DNA from: Perognathus longimembris pacificus | Lineage: Eukaryota; Chordata; Mammalia; Rodentia; Heteromyidae | Reading direction: 5' to 3' | Length of the DNA: 64,000 bases | NCBI RefSeq assembly: GCF_023159225.1 | Contig: NC_063168.1 | Location: 52,493,398-52,557,397 of the forward strand | Shown here: piece after piece, positions 40,501-51,469 of the stretch | Layout: each line of letters starts with the position of its first letter | Numbering within the stretch: position 1 is the first letter of the stretch | Position numbers and translations under genes: made by a program | The notes under the pieces: model-generated | What the model was told of the DNA's origin: nothing | Databases searched by the model: none | The model's input: only the letters and a program-made list of their open reading frames with translations

Positions 40501-43500
40501 TAATGATAGATGCTATGAGTGTGGCGAAAAAGGACATTATGCTTATGATTGTCATCGCTATAGCCGCCGGAGAAGGAGCAGGTATTTAAATTAGTAAATG
40601 AATGGTTGGTATTCTAGTTAATCAAAGTAATTCTTTTAGCAAGGCAGAAATTAGTGTTTTTCTATAAACTTGAATGTTAATTGTACAGGTGTATTTTACA
40701 GTTTTTGTTTTAATTAAAAATGTTAATATATTAATAATCAACCTGGTCAAAACCTTTCAGGTTTCTTCGTTTGAGTCAGTCGCCTTGATTCAGAATGTCA
40801 CGAGCCTTATGATATGCTGAGGCGCCTTGCAAATCCGACAATTAAGATCCTCCTAGACCTTGAGGTGATCAGCATAAGAGGCCAGATCCCCTCGAGTCAT
40901 CTACACCTAGCTTCACCTTATTCTTTAAAGGGCAGAAAATTTGAGACGGTGATCGCCGTAACAGTAAAATTGGCTTACAATTGGGGCCCCCTCCGCTTTA
41001 GAAAGAGGAACACCAGATTGACCACATTCCCAACTAGAAAAATCTTCTTGCGTCAATCAAGCCTCATCTGGCTCTTTTGGCTGTCAGTTTGATCGTCGTT
41101 AGATTGAAGAAAACATCTAGATGCAGCGATCGGCTATAGATACTTCTAGATCGTCTAGATCTTCTAGACCACTACTAGACCATGGGCCAAAGAGGGTCGA
41201 CCTGCAAACTTGCAAGGTTTATTTTAAATACACATTATGGTGTTTTATATTATGTAATTCTAAATTGTAATTCAGCTTTTAACAAATCTTTTTTTAGGTA
41301 GTAAAAAAAAATACTCAACTAATAGGCCCAGAGTTTATTTCCAAATGAGACATTAAATTTTAAATAGTTTTGAGATTTGATTTCAGCAGAGGCACACAAA
41401 CTCTAAAAATGAATTGTTGTCTAATTTTTTTGTATTTTTCTAACTTGAAAAATAGGTCACGGTCTAGATCACATTCTCGATCCAGAGGAAGGCGATATTC
41501 TCGCTCACGAAGCAGGAGCAGGGGACGGAGGTAAGATACCTTGTGTAGGTTAAGTCTTCACAAGTGAAAGAAATTTTTGAAGATGGACTTAAATTTCTTT
41601 TAACTTTTAGGTCAAGATCAGCATCTCCTCGACGATCAAGATCTGTGTCTCTTCGTAGATCGAGATCGGCTTCTCTCAGAAGATCTAGGTCTGGTTCTAT
41701 AAAAGGATCGAGGTATTTCCAGTATGTAACACTTTTTTCCTCCTTACTTGTAGTTGGATTGTCCTGTCTTAATGACAGCAAAGTGGAGTATAATACTAAA
41801 GGACATAATTTAAATGAAATACTTCAGAAGTTTTGTTGAGTTGTAAAGTTGAATTTGTAGCCAGATGTGTTTCACACCTGTCTGTGTAGTTGCCAGGCTG
41901 AGACAGTAGGAGCACTTGATTATACCACCAGTCTCCAGTGAACACTAGCTAGGGTACATATGTTTTAACGTCAAATTGTGTTTTTATATTTTGGCCAGTC
42001 CTGGGGCTTGGACTCAGGGCCTGAACACTATCTCTGGCTTGTTTTTGCTCAAGGCTAGCACTCTGCCACTTGAGCCATGGTGCCACCTCTGGCCATTTTC
42101 TATATATGTGGTGCTGGGGAAATCGAACCTAGGGTTTCACGTATACACGGCAAGCACTCTTGCCACTAGGCCATATTCCCAGCCCCCAGATTATGCTTCT
42201 AAGTAAAAGATGCTAGCTTGAAAAAGTTGCAACTGGTTGACTTCATAAGACCCATTAGAATTGGGAACACTGGAAAGTTGGCAGTTAATGTTCATGAACC
42301 ATGATAAACCATGTATGATACAGGATTATAGTATCACCTGAAAAGTAATAATTCTGTTTAAGGCTTGGTTTGAGATGGTGATCAAGTCTGTGAGGCTTGA
42401 TTTAATTTCCTTTAAATTAAGTCATACCAGTCTTGGAAAAAAACGTCTTGGATATTACAGAGCTTATTGGGTCATTTGTCCTTAGACTATGAGACAAAAA
42501 AGTTCCCCTATCCTAATATTCCTAATATGATGCTCAGTAGTAAAGGACTCTTGGGGATTAATTTGTATGATTTTCTCTTAAGATCCCGGTCAAGGTCAAG
42601 ATCAAGATCCAGGTCTCTTTCACGACCAAGAAGCAGGTAGGGTAAAAAAATTTGATTAGATAACTTTCTAAGTTATATGGCACCAATATCCAAAGAGTTC
42701 AAAGGGATTTGAATTGTTGAAATTCAATTATTAATCCAATACTCCAAAGCCTTATGTGTGTGTTTGAAAAAAGAACTTTTTTGATCAGGCAAGAGCGTTT
42801 ATATATGGCCTATTGGCTTCCTGAAGGAAGGAATGTTAAGAAATAGAAGTTTGACTTTGGGATTGAGAGGCCCTTTTGAGAACTGACAGGTGCATAGAAA
42901 CATTCTGATGAATGTAAAAGATGAACCACAACGAACCAAAGCAGCAGTTCAGTTATTCAGTTTTATGAAACACAATTTTTGGAAGATTGGCTTTTTTTTT
43001 TTAAAGAAAAATAATGGTAGGTTCTAAAATTCAACTTCAATATATATATAATATATGTTTTACATATATTATATATATAAGTATATATATATATTTTGGC
43101 CAGTCCTGGGCCTTGGGCTCAGGGCCGGAGCACCGTCCCTGGCTTCTTTTCCCGCTCAAGGCTAGCACTCTGCCACCTGAGCCACAGTGCCCATTCTGGC
43201 TGTTTTCCATATATGTGGTGCTGGGGAATCGAACCAAGAGCTTCATTTGTAGGAGGCAAGCACTCTTGCCACTAGGCCATATTCCCAGCCCTCAATATTA
43301 TTTTTACACTGAGCACAATTTGGGGGTTTATAGTATTTAAATAGTATTACGAGTATAAGAAAGGTATTGGTTAGTACTCTCTCTTACTAGAATTTCTCAT
43401 GTTTTGACAGCCGATCAAAGTCCAGATCGCCATCTCCAAAAAGAAGGTAAGCTAAACTTAGAATTGTCAAATCTCAGGATTGTCAAGTATGGCCTCTGCA

Positions 43501-44357
43501 GAACTCATTTGCTTAGTGCAGATATAGCAGAGCAGTCTTTGAGCTCTTTGGAGAATTGGTGCTATATAGATTAAGTATTGAATTTCTGAAATGATTGCTT
43601 TTCCTTCATTACTGTTTTTTTTTTAACTTAACCATAAGGTCTTATGATTATTAAGATGTAGTTGAACCTATGAACCCTTAGTTGTAGAACTTTCATGCCC
43701 CCCCAAAATGCTTTCTTTACATGGGTAATTGATGAAAAGGAAGGGACCTAGTGAAAGACTGGTCTTAGAAGATGATTGGAATCTTGCAACTAAGTTGTTC
43801 TGTCTAATGCTTTTTAAAATTCTTGGTCCTGGGGCTGAAATTCAGGGCTTCTGGCGCTGTCCCTGAACTTTTTTCCACTCAAAGCCTAGTGCCCTACCAC
43901 TTTGAGCCACAGTGCCATTCCTGGTTTTCTGGTGGTTAATTGGAGATGAAGTGTCTCAGACTTTCCTGCCTGGGCTGGTTTTGAAAACCACTATCCTCAG
44001 ATCTTAGCCTCCTGCTTAGCTAGGATTACAAGCATGAGCCATCAGCGCCTAGCTTAGTGCTTCATATTTAGTGACCAGAAAACATTTAGTTTTCTTTCTA
44101 AAATTTTTTTTACTTTGAGAACTATATTTAAAAGCCTAGTATTAAGGGCAAAAAAATACACGTCTTGTTCTAAGTTTTAGGTTTTTGCTATAGGAATTTA
44201 GTTTGTGCCTTTGAATTTATTGAAATGAGTTTTTTCCTGGCATGTATGTGAAACATTTTAAAATGACACTAATTGGTTCCAAACTGAATGTTTTTCTTTT
44301 AGTCGTTCTCCATCAGGAAGTCCACGCAGAAGTGCAAGTCCTGAAAGAATGGACTGA
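36635..44357 (+). CDS. SRSF7: SRSF7, serine/arginine-rich splicing factor 7 (8 coding exons)
   Basis: SRSF7 (9G8) is a nuclear SR protein that promotes exon inclusion, 3'-end choice and mRNA export. Coding exons: 36635-36662, 39755-39935, 40405-40581, 41456-41530, 41611-41721, 42583-42636, 43411-43446, 44303-44357. They sum to 717 nt, 238 residues, the human length, and every junction keeps frame with AG/GT sites. The RRM (about residues 11-84) has RNP2 VYVGNL and RNP1 [13 protein letters not shown] zinc knuckle C-x2-C-x4-H-x4-C spans residues 106-119, unique to this SR protein. The rest is the RS domain, ending SPERMD. One clear difference from the human sequence as I recall it is QSRSRS where human has QSPSRS after YFQ. 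Intron 3 holds the autoregulatory poison-exon region; introns 1, 5, 6 and 7 carry SINEs. Confidence 0.98.
37756..37960 (+). mobile_element. IDL-Geo SINE (SRSF7 intron 1)
   Basis: Full dimer; near-duplication AGTACTCCCATG / AATACTCCCTTG at its ends. Confidence 0.9.
38036..38237 (+). mobile_element. IDL-Geo SINE (SRSF7 intron 1)
   Basis: Flanked by AAAAAGTCTTGTTG and AAAAAGTCTTTTGTT. Confidence 0.9.
38270..38475 (-). mobile_element. B1-Geo SINE (SRSF7 intron 1)
   Basis: CACTGGAGTTTAACTTATGG to AAAGATGTGAGCCATGG. Confidence 0.7.
38824..39040 (-). mobile_element. IDL-Geo SINE with target-site duplication (SRSF7 intron 1)
   Basis: CCACCCACAAGTTTT (38809-38823) and CCACCTACAAGTTTT (39041-39055). 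Confidence 0.93.
39270..39425 (-). mobile_element. IDL-Geo SINE, internally deleted (SRSF7 intron 1)
   Basis: GCTTGGACTCGACCTGAGCA to CACATTCCCAGCCCC. Confidence 0.75.
39485..39640 (+). mobile_element. B1-like SINE (SRSF7 intron 1)
   Basis: AGCTGAGTGTGGTGGTGTGC start, then an ID-like end (TGGACCTTGGTTCATCTCCC). Confidence 0.6.
40761..41216 (+). promoter_or_regulatory. SRSF7: SRSF7 intron 3 poison-exon region
   Basis: SR-protein genes, SRSF7 among them, hold highly conserved cassette exons with premature stops that drive NMD-coupled autoregulation. Here intron 3 has about 450 bases of complex, repeat-free sequence. A good acceptor ends at 40760 (CCTTTCAG). Splicing exon 3 to it yields in-frame R-FLRLSQSP then TGA at 40786-40788. 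The interior carries many short purine and GAT/GTC motifs (ATCGTCGTTAG; repeated TCTAGA-type units at 41110-41180), plausible SR-protein sites. The donor is uncertain: AAG/GTTTAT near 41216 is one option, AG/GTGATC near 40863 another. SRSF7 poison exons are also known to split the frame so that an RS-domain product can be made; that cannot be judged here. Confidence 0.75.
41990..42186 (-). mobile_element. IDL-Geo SINE (SRSF7 intron 5)
   Basis: GGCCAGTCCTGGGGCTTGGA to CATATTCCCAGCCCC. Confidence 0.9.
43041..43079. repeat. Perfect AT-rich hairpin (SRSF7 intron 6)
   Basis: Arms TATATATATAATATATG (43041-43057) and CATATATTATATATATA (43063-43079), 17 of 17 paired, loop TTTTA. Confidence 0.9.
43095..43291 (-). 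mobile_element. IDL-Geo SINE (SRSF7 intron 6)
   Basis: Ends about 120 bases from the exon 7 acceptor; carries the CCCGCTCAAGG (GAGCGGG) young variant. Confidence 0.9.
43820..44055 (-). mobile_element. B1-Geo composite SINE (SRSF7 intron 7)
   Basis: CTTGGTCCTGGGGCTGAAAT to GAGCCATCAGCGCCTAGC. Confidence 0.78.
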
Positions 44358-44605
44358 AGTTCTCAAGTTCACCCTTTAGGGGAAAGCTATTTTGTTTACA
44401 TTATTATAAGGGATTTGTGATGTGTGTAAAGTGTAACCTAGGAAAGATCTGTCAACCATCTAATCAGAATGGATCTGGATTATTACTCTGTAAATTCACA
44501 GCAGTAAAATATGTTTTTTGTTGAATGTATTAACATCTTATGGTTTGAAAATGTGGGTTTTTATTTGGCACATTTAAATAAAATGTTTCTAACTAGATTT
44601 TGATT
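44358..44605 (+). other. SRSF7: SRSF7 proximal 3' untranslated region
   Basis: Unique sequence from the TGA to about 20 bases past the first AATAAA. Another AATAAA near 45827 could serve a longer 3' end, since 44606-45850 has no repeats. Confidence 0.75.
44577..44582 (+). terminator. SRSF7: SRSF7 polyadenylation signal AATAAA
   Basis: Canonical signal 220 bases after the stop codon, followed by a T/GT-rich downstream stretch. Confidence 0.8.
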
Positions 44606-46150
44606 TTGTGTTCAGTATTAATAATTTGGTGAACATCAAGTGTCAGACTTGATCATTGTTAATTATATTTCTACAGACCTACATTTGGAGTTTGTTGGTA
44701 TTTTAAAAGTTTTGAGCATCATTAACCTGTTTATACAATAGCACTTGGTGAGGACCTTAAGGGACTTTGAAAATTCCATTTTACCCTTGTGCCTTTGGGT
44801 AAAATGATCTTGAGTCCCCAATAGTGGCAGCATGAATGCATCATAACATCCCTAGGTTAATTTTGAAGTTGGTGTTGAGATATATTGTACAACTAATGAT
44901 CTCAGTCTGTCAGGCCAGAGGGACCACTGATTTACCTATGAATGAGCATGACCGGAACTATGAGCAAAACTTAAAGTAAAATGTGTGGTATAAGATGTAG
45001 GGAGAAAATGATTTCTGGAGGCTGTTTAGTAGTTAATTGGAGCTTTCAGGCTATTAGGTGAGATGGTTTCTACTCAATGTTCTTTTGTTTCTTTGCTTTC
45101 AAACATTAGCCAATTTTATACCAAAAAATGCATGCTTGCTGCAGAATTGTCCGAGTTTGGAACAAAACTTTGTAAACCAGCTTTGCAAAATTTTCAAGCC
45201 CAGATATTCCCTCTATTTCTCTGAAATGGGATTGCCTTATTCTGTGCAAAGACCTGTTAATATACAAGCTATGTTTTGCAGTTCTCAACAGCATTCTTAT
45301 TTTGCCAAGCTGGTGTGAAGTAACTGAAAATGTTAGAAATGTTAATGAGACTATAAAGCAGTTTTGTAAACCTCACACAATTAGCAACACTTAAAATGTT
45401 TGGTTTTTTTTTTTTTTTTTGGCTAGTGTCTGGTAGACCTTAGTATGGTATAGCCAATTGGTTCTTATTCAGACTTTAAATATATTAAGTATAGTAGGGG
45501 CAGTAACACCTATTTGAGAGTTGTTTGGATAAGCTTTTACTCTAGCCTTGGTGTGAAAACAGATGGCTTGGAGTTGCCCTTTATTTTCTTAGGTTTTCAA
45601 ACCACTAATTGGATGATACTGCAATTTGGGAATACTGATCTGCCTCAAATTTTTGTTTGGTCTGAGTAATCACTATGTTGGAAGTTTTTTGGATCATTTT
45701 GGAATTTTGACGACGGGTTTAATTACATGGTCAGTATGAAGCTATGTGTAATTGGCAGGCTTATTTATCTGTTGCATTTGGTTAGCTTTAATTGTCCTGT
45801 ATTATATAAAGCTAAGTTTGCTAAACAATAAATCTGCAGAGATTGAACAAATAATCCTGATACTCAATTTTTGGAAGTCTTGAGATAAAAGGAATACAGG
45901 AAACCTGTAGCCTTTTAGGGTGGGTAACTAGTAGCATCCTAGAAACTAGTGTGAAAGGATATGGGTATGAAGGAAAGGGAGGGAGGGTGTCCTAAAACAT
46001 GGTTTTAGGAAACAAAAGCAACTACCCTTAGAGGGGATAATCAGGAATACTGGTTGTACAGACCAACAGCTTTAATACAAAGTGCAACTCTTCCCTTGTG
46101 CTTAGTATCTATCTCAAAGTCACCTATTTGCAAATAGCACATCTTTCCTT
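44606..46150. other. Repeat-free region downstream of SRSF7
   Basis: About 1.5 kb without SINEs. An 86-codon frame at 45058-45318 (+) resembles no known protein. Possibly distal SRSF7 3' UTR; AATAAA at about 45827. Confidence 0.45.
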
Positions 46151-46322
46151 GGTTGTATGTGTGTGTGAGTGAGTGAACTCAGGGCCTGAGTGTGCACCCC
46201 CCCCCCCCCATGCTATTGCTCTAGCACTTGAGCCACAGCTCTACTTCTGGCTCTTTTTGGGGTGCTTAATTGGAGATCTGAGTCTCATGGACTTCACTGC
46301 CTGGGCTGGCTGTTCAACCACA
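46150..46322 (-). mobile_element. B1-Geo SINE, left-truncated
   Basis: GTGAACTCAGGGCCTGAGTG to CTGCCTGGGCTGGCTGTTCA; includes a C run at 46197-46209. Confidence 0.7.
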
Positions 46323-46323
46323 C

Positions 46324-46520
46324 TTTTTTTTTTGCCAGTCCTTGGACTCAGGGCCTGAGCACTGTCCCTGGCTTCCTTTTTTGCTCAAGGCTAGCACTCT
46401 GCCACATGAGCCACAGCACCACTTCTGGCCATTTTCTGTATATGTGGTGCTGGGGAATCGAACCCAGGGCCTCATGTATATGAGGCAAGCACTCTTGCCA
46501 CTAGGCCATATTCCCAGCCC
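46324..46520 (-). mobile_element. IDL-Geo SINE
   Basis: Directly after the B1-Geo copy above; full dimer. Confidence 0.9.
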
Positions 46521-46535
46521 TGGGATTGTACTTTT

Positions 46536-46728
46536 TTTTTTTTTTTTGGCCAGTCCTGGGCCTTGGACTCAGGGCCTGAGCACTGTCCCTGGCTTCCCGC
46601 TCAAGGCTAGCACTCCGCCACTTGAGCCACAGCGCCGCTTCTGGCCATTTTCTGTATATGTGGTGCTGGGGAATCGAACCTAGGGCCTCGTGTATCCGAG
46701 GCAGGCACTCTTGCCACTAGGCAAGCCT
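46536..46728 (-). mobile_element. IDL-Geo SINE, young subfamily, with target-site duplication
   Basis: TGGGATTGTACTTTT at 46521-46535 and 46729-46743. Has the GAGCGGG and CCGAGG variants. Confidence 0.94.
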
Positions 46729-46974
46729 TGGGATTGTACTTTTAATACTCATCTTTGTAGTTTATCTGAAAGTATAAAATGATTTTCTAAGGTAGAGACT
46801 AATAAGACCAGAAAGTATAAGCTTGGCAAAACGGCAAAGTTGTCAAAGTGAAAGGAAAAGGGCAATTGTGGAGGTGTAAATCTTAGTATTTGGAAGTTGA
46901 TAGGAACTGGAGGGAAGCCAAGAATTATAGGGAAAGGGAAAAGAGGTTCAACTAAACTGAAATCCATAACTTAT

Positions 46975-47148
46975 TTTTTTTCCTGCTACCAGGCTTTGAA
47001 CTCCACCCCACATTCTTGTTTTGTTCACAACTGGCACATTACCACTTCTTGAGTCCATGAAGCCAGGCACATTGATCATTAATTGGGGATGGAATCTTAA
47101 ACTTTGCTGCCCAGATTGGCTTTGAACTTCAATCCTCAGGTATCAGCT
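46975..47148 (-). mobile_element. B1-Geo SINE, diverged
   Basis: CTGCTACCAGGCTTTGAACT to CAATCCTCAGGTATCAGC. Confidence 0.6.
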
Positions 47149-47151
47149 TTT

Positions 47152-47296
47152 TCTGCCTGTACTGGGGCTTGAACTCGGCCTAGGCTTTGTCACTGAGCCT
47201 CTCTGTGTTCAAGGATAGTGCTCTACCACTTAAGCCACAGTGCCACTTCCAGCTATTTCTGTTTATATGGTACTGAGGAGTTGAACCTGGGGCTAG
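47152..47296 (-). mobile_element. IDL-Geo SINE, diverged and truncated
   Basis: TGCCTGTACTGGGGCTTGAA to GAGTTGAACCTGGGGCTAG. Confidence 0.75.
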
Positions 47297-47604
47297 TTAA
47301 CTGATCTTTCTCCCTTTGTTGTCCCAGTGCTGGGTTTGTACTCATGGGACTATCACCATGCCCGGGTCAGAACTTTAAATGAGGGAAAACTTAAGTTGCA
47401 AGGCCTAGGGGAAAGAACTGCCCTGACCATAACTGAAGCTTAAATTTCCCAAATGTGATTTTAACTTGTCATTTACTTATAGTGACAAAATTGTTACTAT
47501 TGCCATCTCATAGAAGGAAATAGGTTTGGGGAGATATGTAATATAGTCAGGTTATTGAAAATACTGATAGGAAGTAGTTTTTAAATGCCACATGTAGTTT
47601 TAAC

Positions 47605-47835
47605 TTTTTTTTTTTTTTTTTGGTGTGGGTTCTGGGGCTTGAACTCTGCATGGGCAGGATCTTCAAGCCTTCACTCAAGGCTAGCAGCACTACCACAGCT
47701 CTACGTCTGGCTTTTTTGTTGGTTGATTGGAGATGTGTTTCATGGACTTTCCCGTCCAGTGGCTGGCTTTGAACCATGGTCCTCAGATCTCAGCCTCTTG
47801 AGGATTAGAGGTGTGAGTTACTGATAACCACCCAG
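47605..47835 (-). mobile_element. B1-Geo composite SINE
   Basis: GGGTTCTGGGGCTTGAACTC to GTGAGTTACTGATAACCACC. Confidence 0.72.
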
Positions 47836-47982
47836 CTTTACCTTTTTATTTACATTTATATTACTACCACTTATCAGTGGTGGTAGTTGCTTTGCTAGCA
47901 GTTAAGAGTGCCACTTTCCCTGTTAAATTGCCTATTTGGGGAGTAATGATTTTTCTTTTAATCATGAGTTGAAAAACAGTAT

Positions 47983-48114
47983 TGCAGGCTCCAGTGGCTC
48001 ATCCCTGTAATTCTAGCTACTCAGGGGGTTGAGGTCTGAGGATTGCCATTAAAAGGCAGTTTGTGCAGGAATGTCTGACACTTACCTCCAGTAAACTCAT
48101 AAAAAGCTCTAAGC
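47983..48114 (+). mobile_element. B1-Geo SINE, left part
   Basis: GCAGGCTCCAGTGGCTCATC to CATAAAAAGCTCTAAGC; interrupted by the next element. Confidence 0.68.
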
Positions 48115-48316
48115 TGGGGCTGGGAATATGGCCTAGTGGCAAGAGTGCTTGCCTCGTATACATGAGGCCCTGGGTTCGATTCCTCAGCACCACATATACA
48201 GAAAATGGCCAGAAGTGGCACTGTGGCTCAAGTGGCAGAGTGCTAGCCTTGAGCAAAAAAGAAGCCAGGGACAGTGCTCAGGCCCTGAGTTCACAGCCTA
48301 GGACTGGCCAAAAAAA
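48115..48316 (+). mobile_element. IDL-Geo SINE with target-site duplication
   Basis: AAAAAGCTCTAAGC at 48101-48114 and 48317-48330; nested in the B1-Geo linker. Confidence 0.94.
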
Positions 48317-48332
48317 AAAAAGCTCTAAGCGG

Positions 48333-48545
48333 GGGGCTAGTAATGTGGCTTAGTGGTAGAGTGCTTGCCTTGCATGCATGAAGTCCTAGGTTCAATCCCT
48401 CAGAACCATATAAACAGAAAAGGCTGGAAGTGGGTGTTGTTGCTCAAGTGGCAGAGTGCTAGCCTTGAACAAAAGAAGCCAGGGACAGTGCTCAGGCCTG
48501 AGTTCAAGCCCCAGGACTGGCCAAAAGAACAAAAAAAAACATACA
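48333..48545 (+). mobile_element. IDL-Geo SINE, older subtype
   Basis: GGGCTAGTAATGTGGCTTAG start and CATATAAACAG junction. Confidence 0.88.
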
Positions 48546-48584
48546 AAAAACATTAAAAATAAACATAAGAACTAAAAAAAAAAA

Positions 48585-48665
48585 AGCTGTAAGTGGTACT
48601 ATGGCTCAAGTGGGTAGGGCCTTGGAGCACAGAAAGGCTGAGGGACCACAGCCCAGGCTCTGTCA
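48585..48665 (+). mobile_element. Geo half fragment
   Basis: GCTGTAAGTGGTACTATGGC to AGCCCAGGCTCTGTCAG; probably the right end of the split B1-Geo at 47983. Confidence 0.6.
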
Positions 48666-49019
48666 GACTAAGTTTATTGACATAATAATAAGAGCATTCA
48701 TTGATTCAGGGAGATTGCTGTGTCCTCAGTTACTCTGATCCCCTCGGACCAAATCACTCCATGCTTAGATGGGACTTTTCTATGAAACAGGTGAAAGTGA
48801 CATTTAATTGCACTTCATACTACTACCAGTAGGGGTCACTGTGGTCAAAAGAAATCTTAAAATACAACGTTAAATTCTATTCAGGAAATTTGAAGCAGTG
48901 TTTGCCTAGCACTGTCAAGTATTTGGCACTGAACTTCTTTTAGTCTTTCAAGATCGAACTGCCATTGGTTACCTAATGATAACAGTTTAGCCTTCAAGGT
49001 ATAACTTTGAGTATATGTA

Positions 49020-49245
49020 TGTATGTATGTGCTAGTAACTGGGGCTTGACCTCAGGGCCTTGTGTGTGCTTCCTTTTTTTTCTCCTCTGGGCTGTCCATC
49101 TAAGGCTTGAGGCACACCTCTATTTCTAGCATCTTGCTGGTTAATTATAGAGATAGTCTCTGGGATTTGGCTGGCTTTAAATTTTGGGCCTCATCTTAAA
49201 CCTTCTTGAGTAGCAAGGATTAGAGGTGCGAGCCACTGGTACCCA
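49020..49245 (-). mobile_element. B1-Geo composite SINE, diverged
   Basis: GTGCTAGTAACTGGGGCTTG to GAGCCACTGGTACCCAG. Confidence 0.65.
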
Positions 49246-49283
49246 GTGAAGGTATAATATTCTTAACTCTTCAGTTTTTTGGG

Positions 49284-49430
49284 TTTTTTTTATTAATTAA
49301 ATTTTGTTGACAAGGTGTTGTGCAAAAGGGGTACAGTTCCATGATAGGGCAGTGAGTACATATCTTGTGATATCTTACACCCTCGTTCTTCTTTCCTTTC
49401 CCTAGTCAGGTAGGCATATATACAATACCC
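49284..49430 (-). mobile_element. L1-3'-end-like tail
   Basis: Reverse of the tail at 16385-16582: shares CACTGCCCTA, GTACCCC, TTTTGCACAACACCTTGTC and AATTAATAA in order. Confidence 0.55.
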
Positions 49431-49779
49431 AGTGTATTCGGTTTGGTTTTTGAGATAAAATTTCACTATGTATCCCACACTGGCCTTGTATTGGGATCCT
49501 AGTCTACTGAGTGGAGTTATATCTTAAGTCTTCATAACAGTGCTATACAGTTATCTTAGTGATCTTGTAATGTTTTATTTCTTGGTGAGGACTTCAGTGA
49601 TTTAATTATAAAACAGTAAAATGTCACAGTTAGGCTCATATGCTGTCAGACTACACTTCTCATAAACACAAAGAATTTTTTCCCCAGAGTTCTTCTGTGT
49701 GTTTCATATAAGCATAGGTTGGCTACTTTCACACAGAATAACAATCTCTAAATTTCACTCACACCCCCTCTACCCCCTT

Positions 49780-50030
49780 ATTTTTTCAATCATAGGGCTT
49801 TAAACTTCAAGGCCTGGGCAATGTCCCTGAGCTTATTTGCTCAAGGCTAGCACCGCTTGGAGCTATGCCGCCACTTCTGGTTTTCTGGTAGTTATTTGTA
49901 GATAAGATTTTCATGCTAAGATTCTCATGCACTTTCTTGCCTGGGCACCTCAATCCTCAGATCTCAGTCTCTCGAGTAGCTAGGATTACATGAGTGAGCC
50001 CCAGTGTAGGGCCCCCTTTTTCACTTTGAA
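49780..50030 (-). mobile_element. B1-Geo composite SINE
   Basis: AATCATAGGGCTTTAAACTT to TGAGTGAGCCCCAGTGTAGG. Confidence 0.68.
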
Positions 50031-50044
50031 TTGAAATACCAGTA

Positions 50045-50270
50045 AGTGTCTGTGGCTGGCTCCTTGTAATCCGAGCTCTACTCTAGAGGCTGAGATTTTA
50101 ACATCTTAATTTGAGGCCAGTACCAGACCAAAAAAAGACATTTTCAGTTAACCACTAGAAATCCAGAAATGGAAGTGTGGCTCAAGTAGTATAGTGCTAG
50201 GCTTTAGTGAAAAACGTAAGGGAGAGGGCCCTGACCCTGAGTTCACCCACCAACATTGGTACAACAAAAC
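50045..50270 (+). mobile_element. B1-Geo composite SINE, diverged
   Basis: AAGTGTCTGTGGCTGGCTCC to CCAACATTGGTACAACAAAA. Confidence 0.62.
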
Positions 50271-50889
50271 AAACCATACAGAATCCAGAACATACACCAG
50301 ATACTTGACCCATTTCTCAAAGTTTGTGCCTGATACATGAAGACCTAAAGGTGAGTCAAGGAGCTAGAGTCTTCTGAAGATGCAGATTTTACTTTTATTA
50401 TATCCAATGATAGATAATCATATAAAGTATTCTTCTAAAAAAAAATCATCCCAAACCCATCATTGGTTTGATTATCCAGGAAAAGAGGTTCTAGCCTTAA
50501 GCTACTTAACATGTCTGCCCCATTGTACCTGCAGTGTATCAGGTGAGACACTCAGCCTATCTTCCCATACTGTGCCTGCACTGGGTATGCTATTTACCCC
50601 AAAGGCAGAGATTATAAATTCTGGATATTTGGATCTTATATTTTAAATCACACCACTTCTACAGCTAAAAAGACAGTTCAGCTGATCCTATTGCTTTTTA
50701 CAAAGGTGAATCTGAGAAGGCTGGCTCTAACAGCAGGGACCAGATCCCTTTTTTTGCCCTTCAGTGATGCTAGAAATTATTCTGGTAGACTAAGGTAGAA
50801 GCAAGGAAGGTGACTTGAACTTGTGTGGCCTGGACGTAAGTCCTAGCTTCTGGTGCGTGGCTTGAAGAAGAGAAGGGAAAGAAAAACAA

Positions 50890-51125
50890 TTAGAAGCAGG
50901 GCATTGATGGCTCACACCTGTAATCCTAGCTACTTAGGAGGCTGAGATCTGAGGATCATGGTTTGAAGCCAGCCAAGGCAGCCAAATCCCAGACTATTAT
51001 TTCCAATTAACCAGCAAAGAAGCTAGAAGTGGAGGTGTGGCTCCAGCACCATGAAGAGAAAAGAGTTTAAGGCTTTGATGTCAAGCCCTAGTATCAGTGC
51101 GTGTGTGTGCGCACACACACAAAAG
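50890..51125 (+). mobile_element. B1-Geo composite SINE
   Basis: GCAGGGCATTGATGGCTCAC to CCCTAGTATCAGTGCGTGTG. Confidence 0.75.
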
Positions 51126-51469
51126 GAAAAAAAGTAACAGCAAAGAAGGAAAGATAGGTAGAAAAAGATAAAGGCAAGGTGGAAAGAAGGTCCCTACAAT
51201 ACTACCAAGAATCCCAGGGGCCACTCTGTGGGTAGGGTCAGGCCTTAGATAAGACATGCGTGGTTGAGTCCACTTGACCTCTACATTGCAGAATGGAGCT
51301 TGTCATTAAACATGGCTTGGTCATTAAATGTGACCTGGAGCTGGTTATTGAGAAAGAAAATATTGATGATCATGTCAAACTACCATTTGTATGATTTAGT
51401 ACACAGGAGCACTTGCAAAACCTCCAGATCTTCTGCATAGGAGGCAGGCTGCCAAGGAGTCACTCTTCT

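Noticed and set aside
45058..45318. 86-codon frame with hydrophobic start downstream of SRSF7
   Set aside because: Looks like a signal peptide by composition only; AT-rich non-coding sequence with no homologue I recognise.
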